Shown: one piece after another, positions 8,174-17,100 of the stretch | Layout: every line of letters begins with the position of its first letter | Position numbering within the stretch: position 1 is the first letter of the stretch | Assembly: GCF_001553565.1 (NCBI RefSeq) | Contig: NZ_CP014228.1 | Location: 1,240,001 to 1,304,000, forward strand | Source of the DNA: Actinomyces radicidentis | GTDB taxonomy: Bacteria > Actinomycetota > Actinomycetes > Actinomycetales > Actinomycetaceae | Length of the DNA stretch: 64,000 nt | Direction: 5' to 3' | Program-made: the position numbers and the translations under genes | The notes under the pieces: generated by a model | Told to the model about the DNA's origin: nothing | Databases searched by the model: none | What the model saw: the letters and a program-made list of their open reading frames with translations, nothing else

Positions 8174-9001
8174 TCAGCCCAGCAGGGCGTCGGCGACGGG
8201 GCCGAGGACCTCGCTCGTGCCGCCCTCGACGCGCACGTCCGCGATCCCGTCGACGGCGGTGCGACCGCGGTTGACGACGACGAGCTGCGCGCCGCGCGCC
8301 ATCGCCTGGCGCACCACCCACAGCCCGGTGAGCACCGCGAGGCTCGTCCCGGCCACGAGGACGACGTCGCAGTCCTCCGCGGCCTCCATGGCGCCGTCCA
8401 TCGCGGGCGGCAGGGACTCGCCGAAGAAGACGATGTCCGGCTTGAGCATCCCGCCGCAGGACTCGCACGCGGGCGGCTCGAAGACGCAGGACTCCGCCGC
8501 GGCGCGGTCGGCCTCCGGGGTGATCGCGACCTTCCGCGGGTCCGTCTCGACGGGGTAGCCGGGGTTGGCGGCGCGCAGGCGCTCGTCGACCTCCGCGCGC
8601 GGGACGACGCGCTCGCACTCGAGACAGACGACGCGGTCGTAGGCGCCGTGCAGCTCCCACACCGTCCGCTGCCCGGCGAGCGAGTGGAGACGGTCGACGT
8701 TCTGCGTGGCGACGCCGGTGACGAGCCCGGCGTCCTCGAGGCGCGCGAGCGCGCGGTGCCCGGGCGTCGGCGCCAGGCCCTCGAGCAGGCGCCAGGTCGC
8801 GTGGTTGCGGGCCCACACCCACCGGTACCAGAGCGGGTCGGAGACGAAGCGCTCCAGGTCGACCGGCTCGGTCGGAGTCGAGCCGGTGCCGCGGTAGTCG
8901 GGGATGCCGGAGTCCGTCGAGATCCCGGCGCCGGTGACGGCGAGCGTGCGCCGCACCGCCATGACCTCCCGGACCGCCTCGACGGCGTCGTCGAGCTCCA
9001 T
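8174..9001 (-). CDS. Sir2 family NAD-dependent protein deacylase (sirtuin)
   Basis: 275 residues, cytosolic. NAD-binding motifs TGAGISTDSGIPDYRG and TQNVDRLHSLAG, and the catalytic His in WELHGAY. The structural zinc site is formed by CLEC and the later CVFEPPACESCGG. GTSLAVLTG and VVNRG complete the Rossmann fold. It removes acyl groups from lysine using NAD, giving O-acyl-ADP-ribose. Its start is 17 nt after the stop of the inactive amidotransferase paralogue (9019-9756), so the two are probably co-transcribed. A zinc-type macrodomain protein that could process ADP-ribose products is encoded near 38 kb, not adjacent. Confidence 0.93.
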   Translation of the reverse strand: MELDDAVEAVREVMAVRRTLAVTGAGISTDSGIPDYRGTGSTPTEPVDLERFVSDPLWYRWVWARNHATWRLLEGLAPTPGHRALARLEDAGLVTGVATQNVDRLHSLAGQRTVWELHGAYDRVVCLECERVVPRAEVDERLRAANPGYPVETDPRKVAITPEADRAAAESCVFEPPACESCGGMLKPDIVFFGESLPPAMDGAMEAAEDCDVVLVAGTSLAVLTGLWVVRQAMARGAQLVVVNRGRTAVDGIADVRVEGGTSEVLGPVADALLG

Positions 9002-9018
9002 CGCCTGCGTCCGCCGCC

Positions 9019-9756
9019 TCAGTCCTGGGCGAAGCGCTCGACGAAGTTGCGGACGATCCGCCCGGCGACGTTCCCGCCGCTCAGGCGCGCCTCGCTGAGC
9101 ACGAGCTCGAGCTGGCCGGGGTCGCCGTAGCCGGCGTCGAGGTAGGCGGAGATGCGCTGGGTGACGTGGTCGGCGTCGAGCTCGGGGTTGAACTGCGTGC
9201 CGTAGAGGCGCTCGCCGACGCGGAGCATCTGCACGGGGCAGTCCGGGGAGCTCGCGAGGAGCACGGAGTGCTCGGGGACGGCGACGGCGCCCTCATGGTG
9301 CCCGACGAAGACCGTGAAGGTCTCGGGGAGCCCGGCCAGGACCGGGTCCCTGCGGCCCTCCTCGGTGACGAAGAGGTCCGCCGCGCCGAGGTCCTCGCCG
9401 AAGTCGGTCGAGGTGGCCGTGCCGAGGTGGTTCGCGAGGACCTCGAGGCCGAAGCCGGTCGCGAGGACGGGCACCCCGTCCTTGAGGGCCGTGGCGAGCA
9501 GCTCGCCGACCTCCTCCTCGACCCTCACCTGGGTGCGGGTCTTGGCGTCGAAGGGCGTGGAGGCGTTGTACGGGCTGCCGCCGATGATGACGCCGGAGAC
9601 GGCCTGCGGGTCGAAGGCGTCCGCGAGGTCGACCTCCTCCAGCATGACGTGCGTCAGCTGCTCGGGCTCCAGCCCGCCGTGGGCGCGGAAGGACTCGTAC
9701 TCGTTCTCCGCGGCCTCGATCTCGGGCCGGGTCGACACCATGATGAAGGGCTTCAC
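9019..9756 (-). CDS. Catalytically dead glutamine amidotransferase paralogue
   Basis: 245 residues aligning over its whole length with the amidotransferase at 6501-7235, but the nucleophile elbow reads ATGFG (Gly101 where the paralogue has Cys100) and FHPE has become FNPE (Asn190 for His189). Two of three triad residues are missing, so it cannot hydrolyse glutamine by the usual mechanism; the frame is intact, which argues for a kept non-catalytic role. The start is GTG (9754-9756) with TAAGGT 6 nt upstream. It heads a two-gene unit with the sirtuin. Confidence 0.85.
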   Translation of the reverse strand: MKPFIMVSTRPEIEAAENEYESFRAHGGLEPEQLTHVMLEEVDLADAFDPQAVSGVIIGGSPYNASTPFDAKTRTQVRVEEEVGELLATALKDGVPVLATGFGLEVLANHLGTATSTDFGEDLGAADLFVTEEGRRDPVLAGLPETFTVFVGHHEGAVAVPEHSVLLASSPDCPVQMLRVGERLYGTQFNPELDADHVTQRISAYLDAGYGDPGQLELVLSEARLSGGNVAGRIVRNFVERFAQD

Positions 9757-9762
9757 GGCGTC

Positions 9763-9768
9763 ACCTTA
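9763..9768 (-). promoter_or_regulatory. Leaderless -10 box of the amidotransferase paralogue
   Basis: TAAGGT on the minus strand ends 6 nt before the GTG start; no ribosome-binding site lies between. Confidence 0.5.
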
Positions 9769-9887
9769 CGGCGCGGCCGCGTCGCGCGGGTGCCATCGAC
9801 CGGGGATCGGTCCGGGATCCCGCCCGACGACGGACGCCGCCCGGGCGCGCGGGTACCGCCGTCGACGGCACCGCCACCGTCGGCGTC

Positions 9888-10238
9888 TCAGCGGGTCGCG
9901 TAGCTGATGAGCCACCAGGCCCACAGCCAGGCGGCGGTCGCCGCGCTCCCGACGACGACGCCCGTCCACGCCTGCGTCAGTCCCGTGTCCCACGAGCGCC
10001 GCAGCCGCCGCAGCGCCCACGCGCCGGTTCCGGCCGCGATCACCCCGACACCCGGGATGAAGGAGAGCAGGGCTGTGACGAGTGCGACGGCGGCGACCGG
10101 GTCCGTCCGCGGGACGGGCGCGTTGTAGCCGGGGCGCCCGAAGACGAGCGAGGGGTCGAGGCTCTCGGTGCCCGGGAAGGGCTCCGGGGTGCCGCTGCCC
10201 TCGCGGGGCCGTCCGCTCGTCGTGCTCATGGGGCTCAT
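9888..10238 (-). CDS. Two-helix DUF4190-like membrane protein
   Basis: 116 residues: a 45-residue polar, Pro-rich N-terminus, then two transmembrane helices (about 46-70 and 90-112) separated by WALRRLRRSWDTGL. The pattern VALVTALLSFIPGVGVIAAGTGAWALRR, with a short basic loop and a second Gly/Ala helix, resembles DUF4190 domains of actinobacterial membrane proteins. Function unknown. A second in-frame ATG three codons in is also possible as the start. Confidence 0.65.
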   Translation of the reverse strand: MSPMSTTSGRPREGSGTPEPFPGTESLDPSLVFGRPGYNAPVPRTDPVAAVALVTALLSFIPGVGVIAAGTGAWALRRLRRSWDTGLTQAWTGVVVGSAATAAWLWAWWLISYATR

Positions 10239-10306
10239 GCTGCCCGATCCTGCCCGGGAGTGGCCGGTGCCGCATCGTCCCGGCGGATGATCGAAATACG
10301 CTCGTC

Positions 10307-10313
10307 TTACACT
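10307..10313 (+). promoter_or_regulatory. Probable -10 box of the uracil permease gene
   Basis: TTACACT, a good -10 hexamer with flanking T, about 105 nt before the GTG start. No clear -35 box is seen. Confidence 0.4.
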
Positions 10314-10418
10314 GGGATCCCGGCAGGGCCGCCGGGTCCTGCCGCGCCACCGCGTCGGTGCACCGGTCGATCAGACCGCCCGACGCCGTCGGCGCCCCCC
10401 TCCCCGACAGGAGCACCT

Positions 10419-11816
10419 GTGCCCTCCACCTCTCCCGCACGCCTCCGCGGCTGGCGCCTCCACGGCGACGGGAAGTCGATCGCCCCCGGTGAGGTCGTCA
10501 CCCCCGGCGAGCGCCTCACCTGGCCCCGCACCATCGGCATCGGCGTCCAGCACGTCGTCGCCATGTTCGGCGCGACCTTCCTCGTCCCGCTGCTCACCGG
10601 CTTCGAGCCCTCCACGACCCTCTTCTTCACGGGCCTGGGCACGCTCCTCTTCATCGCCATCACCGCGGGCCGCCTGCCCTCCTACCTCGGCAGCTCCTTC
10701 GCCCTCATCGCCCCCATCGGCGCGGTCACCGGCTACGTCGCCGGCGGCGGCACGGCCATCGACCCGCACCTGGCCTCGCTCGCGCAGGGCGGCGTCATCT
10801 TCGCGGGCGCCTCGCTGCTCGTCGTCGGCGTCATCGTCCACTTCGCCGGCGCGGGCTGGATCGACCGCCTCATGCCGCCCATCGTCACCGGCGCGATCGT
10901 CTCGCTCATCGGCTTCAACCTGGCGCCCTCGGCGTGGAACAACGTCAAGTCCGCGCCCGTGACGGCCCTCGTCACGATCATCTCGATCCTGCTCATCACG
11001 GTCCTGTTCAAGGGCATCATCGGGCGTCTCGCGATCCTCATCGGCGTCCTCATCGGCTACGCCACCGCCTGCGTGCGCGGCGAGGTCGACTTCTCCGCGA
11101 TCAGCCACGCCGCCTGGGTCGGCGCCCCCGCCTTCCGCGCCCCGGCCTTCGACGTGAGCCTGCTCGGCCTCTTCGTGCCGGTGGTCCTCGTGCTCGTCGC
11201 CGAGAACATCGGGCACGTCAAGTCCGTCTCCGCGATGACCGGCGAGAACCTCGACGACGTCACCGGCCGGGCCCTCTTCTCCGACGGCCTGTCCACCATG
11301 CTCGCCGGCGCGGGCGGCGGGTCGGGCACGACCACCTACGCGGAGAACATCGGCGTCATGGCCGCGACCCGCGTCTACTCGACGGCCGCCTACGTCGTCG
11401 CCGCCGTCACCGCGCTCATCCTGTCGATGCTGCCGAAGTTCGGGGAGGTCATCGCGACGATCCCCGCGGGCGTCCTCGGCGGCGCGGCCACGATCCTCTA
11501 CGGCATGATCGGCATGCTCGGCGTGCGCATCTGGGTGCAGAACCGCGTCGACTTCTCCGACCCGGTCAACCTCAACACGGCCGCCGTTGCCATGGTCGTC
11601 GCCATCGCCGACTACACGTGGCACTGGGGCCAGATGACCTTCACCGGCATCGCGCTGGGCTCCGTCGCCGCGATCGCGATCTACCACGCGATGCGCTGGA
11701 TCTCCCGCGTGCGCGGCACGAACCTCGAGGAGGCCTCCCCGGCGTCGGCGCCTGCGGGCACCGAGCTCGAGGGGCCGGCCTACTCGCGTCGCGCCCGCCG
11801 CTCCCAGGAGGGCTGA
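10419..11816 (+). CDS. uraA: NCS2 family uracil/xanthine permease
   Basis: 465-residue polytopic membrane transporter of the nucleobase-cation symporter 2 family, importing uracil (possibly xanthine) with protons. The signature QHVVAMFGATFLVPLLTG is near residue 40, and the substrate motif VAENIGHVKSVSAMTGENLD with its helix-10 Glu is clear. About 12-14 hydrophobic segments. I choose the GTG at 10419 because ACAGGAG ends 5 nt before it; an upstream extension would be Pro/Arg-rich and untypical. The gene stands alone and ends in a convergent gap that holds a nested hairpin element. Confidence 0.9.
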   Translation: MPSTSPARLRGWRLHGDGKSIAPGEVVTPGERLTWPRTIGIGVQHVVAMFGATFLVPLLTGFEPSTTLFFTGLGTLLFIAITAGRLPSYLGSSFALIAPIGAVTGYVAGGGTAIDPHLASLAQGGVIFAGASLLVVGVIVHFAGAGWIDRLMPPIVTGAIVSLIGFNLAPSAWNNVKSAPVTALVTIISILLITVLFKGIIGRLAILIGVLIGYATACVRGEVDFSAISHAAWVGAPAFRAPAFDVSLLGLFVPVVLVLVAENIGHVKSVSAMTGENLDDVTGRALFSDGLSTMLAGAGGGSGTTTYAENIGVMAATRVYSTAAYVVAAVTALILSMLPKFGEVIATIPAGVLGGAATILYGMIGMLGVRIWVQNRVDFSDPVNLNTAAVAMVVAIADYTWHWGQMTFTGIALGSVAAIAIYHAMRWISRVRGTNLEEASPASAPAGTELEGPAYSRRARRSQEG

Positions 11817-11834
11817 GCGAACCCCGCTCGGCGC

Positions 11835-11912
11835 TGGTCGACCGTCAATGCGCCGCTCGACCGCCTGATCTCTGGAAATCAGACGGTCGAGGAAGGCATA
11901 GACGGTCGACCA
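11835..11912. repeat. Family 2 nested hairpin element, copy 1
   Basis: Outer arms TGGTCGACCGTC (11835-11846) and GACGGTCGACCA (11901-11912) are perfect complements; inner arms CTCGACCGCCTGAT (11857-11870) and ATCAGACGGTCGAG (11878-11891) differ at one base. It lies between the convergent uraA and LytR_C genes and could terminate both. Copy 2 is at 40644-40727. Confidence 0.85.
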
Positions 11913-11944
11913 CGGGGACGACCGGAGGGGCCGGGCTCAGCGGG

Positions 11945-12559
11945 TCACTTAGCGGTGGCGCTCGCCGTGGCGGCGACGCAGCCGACCGGGGACTTGATGG
12001 CCGTGCCGGCCTTGAGCTTGGCGATCTCGTCCTCGGCGAGGATGCCCTGCTTGTAGGAGCCGCCCAGGACGACGCTCACGGTGGCGTCGCCGGCGTCCAC
12101 CGAGCTGTCGAGCTGGACGCGGACGGTGCCCGTGAAGAGCTGGGCGAGCGTGTAGGCGTTGACGAGGCCCGCCTGGGAGGTGGCGATGAGGACGTCGCCG
12201 TCGTAGGAGCCCTTGGGCCAGTCGGCGGTCGCGGTGACCTGGACGCCCGCGTCGGAGAGGACACCGGCGACGCCGCCCGCGAGGCCCGTGGTGTCCGTGC
12301 CGTTGTAGACGTTCGCCTTGACGCTGGACAGCTCGACGGTCTTCGCGTCCGTGGGCGGGCAGACCTGCGGCTCGACCGTGGCCGTGGGGGCGGCCGTCGC
12401 GAAGCCGGGCTCGTAGGGCGCGGGCACCATACCGGTCCAGATCGCGAGGCACACGATCGTCAGGATGGCCATGACGGCGAGGATGCCGCCGATGACCGTC
12501 GTCTGGCGGTGCTGGAGCCGACGGCGGTACTCGTCGCGGGAGTCTGCGGGGGAGGTCAC
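11945..12559 (-). CDS. LytR C-terminal domain membrane-anchored protein
   Basis: 204 residues. One N-terminal transmembrane helix (about 22-44) leaves a mainly extracytoplasmic protein. The LytR_C domain begins at about residue 78 with VKANVYNGTDTTGLAGGVAG, matching the V-x-V-x-NGT-GLA pattern, and ends near SVVLGGSYKQGIL. Stand-alone LytR_C proteins occur throughout actinobacteria and are thought to bind cell-wall polymers or partners; no enzyme domain is present. The start is GTG with TAACCT 6 nt upstream. It may be followed in evolution by the small ParB-like gene next door, which has its own promoter. Confidence 0.85.
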   Translation of the reverse strand: MTSPADSRDEYRRRLQHRQTTVIGGILAVMAILTIVCLAIWTGMVPAPYEPGFATAAPTATVEPQVCPPTDAKTVELSSVKANVYNGTDTTGLAGGVAGVLSDAGVQVTATADWPKGSYDGDVLIATSQAGLVNAYTLAQLFTGTVRVQLDSSVDAGDATVSVVLGGSYKQGILAEDEIAKLKAGTAIKSPVGCVAATASATAK

Positions 12560-12565
12560 CCGCCC

Positions 12566-12571
12566 AGGTTA
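12566..12571 (-). promoter_or_regulatory. Leaderless -10 box of the LytR_C gene
   Basis: TAACCT on the minus strand, 6 nt before the GTG start. Confidence 0.5.
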
Positions 12572-12708
12572 GTGGACGACGGCCCCTGCGGCGCTGAGGC
12601 CGGGGCGTCCGGAGCGGCTCGCTGGACCGCTCGGCCCGCGGCGCCGGCGCCCGATCGCGGCAGCAGGAACGGGGCCGTGCGGCGCCGGTCGGCGCCGCCG
12701 ACGGGAGC

Positions 12709-13053
12709 TCAGGGGGCCGGCGGGGGAGGCGGCGGCGCGAGGAGGGCGCGGCCGTCGTCGTCGAGCTCGAGGACGCGGGCGTGGATGGAGGTGCGGCCCT
12801 GGAGGGCCGAGCGCAGCGCGCGGTGCAGCCCGGTCTCGAGGTAGAGCTCGCCGCGCCACAGCACGACGTGGGCGAAGAGGTCCCCGTAGAAGGTGGAGTC
12901 GTCGTCGAGGAGGTTGCGCAGGTCGAGGACGGCTCGCGTCGTCGTGAGCTGGTTGAGCCGCACCTGCCGAGGTGCGACGGCCGACCAGGCGCGCTGGTCC
13001 ACGACCCCGTGCTCGGGGTACGGGGCGGACTCGCCGACGGCCTTGAAGATCAC
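12709..13053 (-). CDS. Conserved actinobacterial protein with ParB-like signature
   Basis: 114 residues. The sequence MIFKAVGESAPYPEHGV and RQVRLNQLTTTRAVLDL, then DSTFYGDLFAHVVLW and LYLETGLHRALRSAL, is a conserved actinobacterial pattern often found near LytR_C genes. The last block resembles the D-G-x-HR-x-A motif of ParB/sulfiredoxin folds, which would make it a small nucleotide- or DNA-binding protein; this is inference. Residues after 100 are a Pro/Ala tail. Start GTG with TACCAT 6 nt upstream. Some databases call relatives VapB-like antitoxins, but no toxin gene is nearby. Confidence 0.7.
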   Translation of the reverse strand: MIFKAVGESAPYPEHGVVDQRAWSAVAPRQVRLNQLTTTRAVLDLRNLLDDDSTFYGDLFAHVVLWRGELYLETGLHRALRSALQGRTSIHARVLELDDDGRALLAPPPPPPAP

Positions 13054-13059
13054 GCTGAC

Positions 13060-13065
13060 ATGGTA
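13060..13065 (-). promoter_or_regulatory. Leaderless -10 box of the ParB-like gene
   Basis: TACCAT on the minus strand, 6 nt before the GTG start. Confidence 0.45.
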
Positions 13066-13122
13066 GCGGGCGGGTCCGACGCGCCCGCGGGGCGTCTCGG
13101 CCCGGTCCCGGGCGCCCGCCTC

Positions 13123-13800
13123 TCAGCGGTGCTGGGTGAGGGGGCCCGTGAGGTAGTGCTGGATGGTGGGGCCGACGGTCTCGACGAGACGGTCGATGCT
13201 CGCCGAGGCAATGGGCTCGAGCCGGAAGACGTAGCGGACCATCGCCAGGCCGACGAGCTGGGAGCCCGCCAGGGTGGCGCGCTCGCGGGCCACCTCCGCC
13301 GTCATGCCGGTCTGTTGGCCGAGGGCGGCGGCGATGGGCTCGGCGAGCTGCTGGGTCGCGTAGTCCTGGATGGCCTCCGGGGCGCCGTCGTCGGTGGCGA
13401 TCCAGCGCAGGAGCGCGCGGAAGGTGGCGCCGCCCGCGGAGTCGTCCCACGCCGTCATCGACAGGTGCACGAGGCGCGGGCCGGCGGTGCGCAGGTCGCC
13501 CTCGAGGAGGTGGGAGATCTCCTCGCTGGCGCGGATGCGGAGGTTCATGGAGGCGCCGAAGAGGTCGCCCTTGGAACCGAAGTAGTAGGAGACGAGGGCG
13601 GGGTCGACACCGGCCGCCCGGGCGACGCCGCGGATCGTCGTGCGCGCGAAGCCCTGCGCGAGGAAGGAGGACCGGGCGGCCCCGAGGATGGCCTCCTGGG
13701 TGGGGCTGAGCGAGTCGTCGTCGCCGTGGTGCGCGCGACCGGGGCGGGGGCCCCGACGCCGGTGCGCGTCCTCGGTCGTGGCGTGGTCCGTGCTCGTCAT
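13123..13800 (-). CDS. TetR/AcrR family transcriptional regulator
   Basis: 225 residues. The helix-turn-helix lies at about 30-75: ILGAARSSFLAQGFARTTIR, then GVARAAGVDPALVSYYFGSK and GDLF, typical TetR. The C-terminal ligand domain resembles the TetR_C_17 type (DDSAGGATFRALLRW, ERATLAGSQLVGLAMVRY), whose ligands are unknown. It is divergent from the giant activase gene at 14199, and two palindromic sites in the 398-bp gap (13998-14012 and 14103-14117) are its probable operators. It has TAGCCT 6 nt before the ATG. Confidence 0.92.
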   Translation of the reverse strand: MTSTDHATTEDAHRRRGPRPGRAHHGDDDSLSPTQEAILGAARSSFLAQGFARTTIRGVARAAGVDPALVSYYFGSKGDLFGASMNLRIRASEEISHLLEGDLRTAGPRLVHLSMTAWDDSAGGATFRALLRWIATDDGAPEAIQDYATQQLAEPIAAALGQQTGMTAEVARERATLAGSQLVGLAMVRYVFRLEPIASASIDRLVETVGPTIQHYLTGPLTQHR

Positions 13801-13806
13801 GCCTCG

Positions 13807-13812
13807 AGGCTA
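13807..13812 (-). promoter_or_regulatory. Leaderless -10 box of the TetR gene
   Basis: TAGCCT on the minus strand, 6 nt before the ATG at 13800. Confidence 0.5.
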
Positions 13813-13997
13813 GGCCGGGCCGATGACGCGTCCCGGGTCCGACGTGGTGGGCGGCGGGGGTAGTGCTGAGGGCGTCCCCGCGCGCGGCCCGGAACCCTGC
13901 CGGACGGGCCCCGCGGCAGGGGGTGCCGGCCCGGTTCGTCGGGGGATGGGCGGCCCGGCCCGGCACGGCGTGATTGCGAAAGTCGATGGGCGCAATA

Positions 13998-14012
13998 TTC
14001 AACGCCGTTCAG
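13998..14012. promoter_or_regulatory. Probable TetR operator, site 1
   Basis: TTCAACGCCGTTCAG, matching 13 of 15 positions of the perfect palindrome at 14103-14117. It lies in the divergent gap between the TetR and activase genes. Confidence 0.5.
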
Positions 14013-14102
14013 TCAGGTGGCGGACCGGCGTGGGTGCTGCCGAGGTTTCCCCTGGTATCGCAGGACAAAACCTCTGGGACTGAGGTCCTGGATCGCGGCT
14101 AT

Positions 14103-14117
14103 TTCAACACCGTTGAA
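14103..14117. promoter_or_regulatory. Probable TetR operator, site 2
   Basis: TTCAACACCGTTGAA is a perfect inverted repeat (6-bp arms, 3-nt centre). It overlaps TTGAAG at 14113-14118, a plausible -35 box paired with TAGCGT at 14137-14142, so binding should block the activase promoter. Confidence 0.6.
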
Positions 14118-14198
14118 GGTCCGAGGAGCCTGCCGTTAGCGTCCGCAGCGACCCCGGAGGAGTACCGACCGCGATCGCCGGGGTCGAGAGGTTGAACG

Positions 14199-17100
14199 AT
14201 GAGCGACACCCGGTCCGCCCAGTCCCCGACGTCCCCTGTGCCCGCTGCGCCCGGCACCGCTTCCGGCGCCGTGCCCGCCCCCTCTGCGTCTGGCGCCGTG
14301 CCCGCCCCCTCTGCGTCTGGCGCCGTGCCCGCCCCCTCTGCGTCTGGCGCCGTGCCCGCCCCAGCCACGACTCCGTCCCTCCTCGCCGTCCCCCTCGGTA
14401 TGCCCTCCATGCCCTCCCAGCGCGAGGCCGCCCGGGCCGCGCGCGCCGCCGCGAGCGCCTCCGTCGTCGTCGACCCCGACGCCGCACCCCTGCGCATGGG
14501 CCTCGACATCGGCTCCACCACCGTCAAGATCGTCCTCCTGCCCGAGAGGGGCGAGGGCGAGCCCTTCCCCGAGCCCGTCTTCGTCGAGTACCGCCGCCAC
14601 AACGCCGACATCCGCGGCGAGGTCACCCGTCTGCTGGGCGAGGTCGCCGAGAAGTTCCCCGGCGTGCCCGTGCGCGGCGCCGTCACCGGCTCCGCCGGCC
14701 TCTCCCTCGCCGAGGTCATGGACCTGCCCTTCGTCCAGGAGGTCATCGCCGAGACCCAGACCGTCCAGGCGAAGAACCCCGACGCCGACGTCATCATCGA
14801 GCTCGGCGGCGAGGACGCCAAGATCACCTACCTCCACCCCACCCCCGAGCAGCGCATGAACGGCACCTGCGCGGGCGGCACCGGCGCCTTCATCGACCAG
14901 ATGGCGCAGCTCCTCCACACCGACGCCTCCGGCCTCAACGACCTCGCAAGCCGCTACCAGACGCTCTACCCGATCGCCTCGCGCTGCGGCGTCTTCGCCA
15001 AGTCCGACCTCCAGCCGCTCATCAACCAGGGCGCAGAGTCCGAGGACCTCGCCGCCTCCGTCCTCCAGGCCGTCGTCAGCCAGACCATCGCGGGCCTCGC
15101 CTGCGGGCGCCCCATCAAGGGCCACGTCATGTTCCTCGGCGGCCCGCTCCATTTCCTCCCCGAGCTGCGCAAGGCCTTCGAGCGCACCCTCGCGGACCAG
15201 GTCGACTCCTTCACCTGCCCCGAGGACGCCCAGCTCTACGTCGCCGTCGGCGCCGCCCTCATGGCCACCGGCGCCCCGACCCCGGTCGGCGTCTTCGCCC
15301 ACCGCCTCGCCACCGGGTCGACGGCGGGCCTCGAGTCCCAGCGCATGCGCCCCCTCTTCTCCTCCGACGACGAGCTCGCTGCCTTCCGCGAGCGTCACGC
15401 GCAGGCCACCGTCCCGCGCACCGGCTGGCCGGCCGCCCCCGACGGCTGGGACGACACGGGCGCCGAGGACTCCCGGACCTACGCCGACTGCTTCCTCGGC
15501 ATCGACGCCGGCTCCACCACCATCAAGGCCGTCGTCCTCGACGCGGACGACAACATCTGCTGGGAGCACTACGCCGGCAACGAGGGCGACCCCGTCACCG
15601 CCGCCGTCGAGATCCTGCGCCGCATCCATCTCGAGGTGCCCGAGCACGTGCGCATCGTCCGCTCCTGCGTCACCGGCTACGGCGAGGGCATCGTCAAGGC
15701 GGCCCTGCGCATCGACGAGGGCGTCGTCGAGACCATGGCCCACTACCGCGCCGCCGCCCACCTCAACCCCGGCGTCACGAGTGTCATCGACATCGGCGGC
15801 CAGGACATGAAGTTCCTGCGCATCCGCAACGGCGCCATCGACTCCATCAGCGTCAACGAGGCCTGCTCCGCCGGCTGCGGCTCCTTCCTCCAGACCTTCG
15901 CCGCCTCCATGGGCAAGTCCATCCACGAGTTCGCCGAGGACGCCCTCACCGCCGACGCCCCCGTGGACCTCGGCAGCCGCTGCACCGTCTTCATGAACTC
16001 CTCGGTCAAGCAGGCCCAGAAGGAGGCCGCCACGCCGGGGGAGATCAGCGCCGGACTGTCCTACTCCGTCGTCCGCAACGCCCTGTACAAGGTCATCAAG
16101 CTGCGCGACGCCTCCCAGCTCGGCGAGCGCATCAGCGTCCAGGGCGGCACCTTCCTCAACGACGCCGTCCTGCGGGCCTTCGAGCTCCTCACCGGCCGCG
16201 AGGTCGTCCGCCCGGACGTCGCCGGCCTCATGGGCTGCTTCGGCGCGGCCCTCACCGCCCAGCAGACCTACCAGGGCGTTCCCGGCAGCCTCATGACGCT
16301 CGCCGAGCTCTCCCGCTTCTCCCTCAAGACCGAGACCGACGTCTGCAGGCTGTGCCAGAACCACTGCCAGCTCACCATCACGACCTTCAACGACGGCCAG
16401 CGCCACGTCTCCGGCAACCGCTGCGACCGCGGCGCCACCCAGGAGCGCTGCGCCACCAAGTCGGACATGCCCAACCTGTACGACTGGAAGTACCGCCGCA
16501 CCTTCGCCTACCGCCGTCTGCGCAAGGGCCAGGACACCCGCGGCGAGATCGGCATCCCGCGCGTGCTCGGCATGTACGAGAACTACCCGCTGTGGTTCAC
16601 CGTGCTCACCAGCCTCGGCTTCCGCGTCATGCTCTCGGGCCGCTCCAACCACGACCTCTTCGAGAAGGGCATGGACTCCATCCCCTCGGAGAACGCCTGC
16701 TACCCCGCCAAGCTCTCCCACGGGCACATCCAGTCGCTCATCGAGAAGGGCGTCCAGACCATCTGGTTCCCCTGCGTCTTCTACGAGCGCAGCCTCGTCG
16801 AGGGGGCCGACGACCACTACAACTGCCCGATCGTCGCCACCTACCCCGAGGTCATCCGCAACAACGTCGAGGCCGTCCGCGACGGGCAGGTCCGCATGCT
16901 CGCGCCCTTCCTCAACCTCGGTAACCCGGCCAAGCTCGCCGAGCGCCTCGTCGAGGTCCTCGCCGACTGGGACGTCACCCTCCCCGAGGCCCGCAAGGCC
17001 GTCGCCGCCGGCTTCGCCGAGGACGCCGCCTTCAAGGCCGACGTCCGCGCCGAGGGCCGCCGCACCCTGGAGTGGATGCGGGCGAACAACCGCAAGGGCA

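Noticed and set aside
14265-14363. CRISPR array
   Set aside because: Units are contiguous, in frame and without spacers; a coding tandem repeat.
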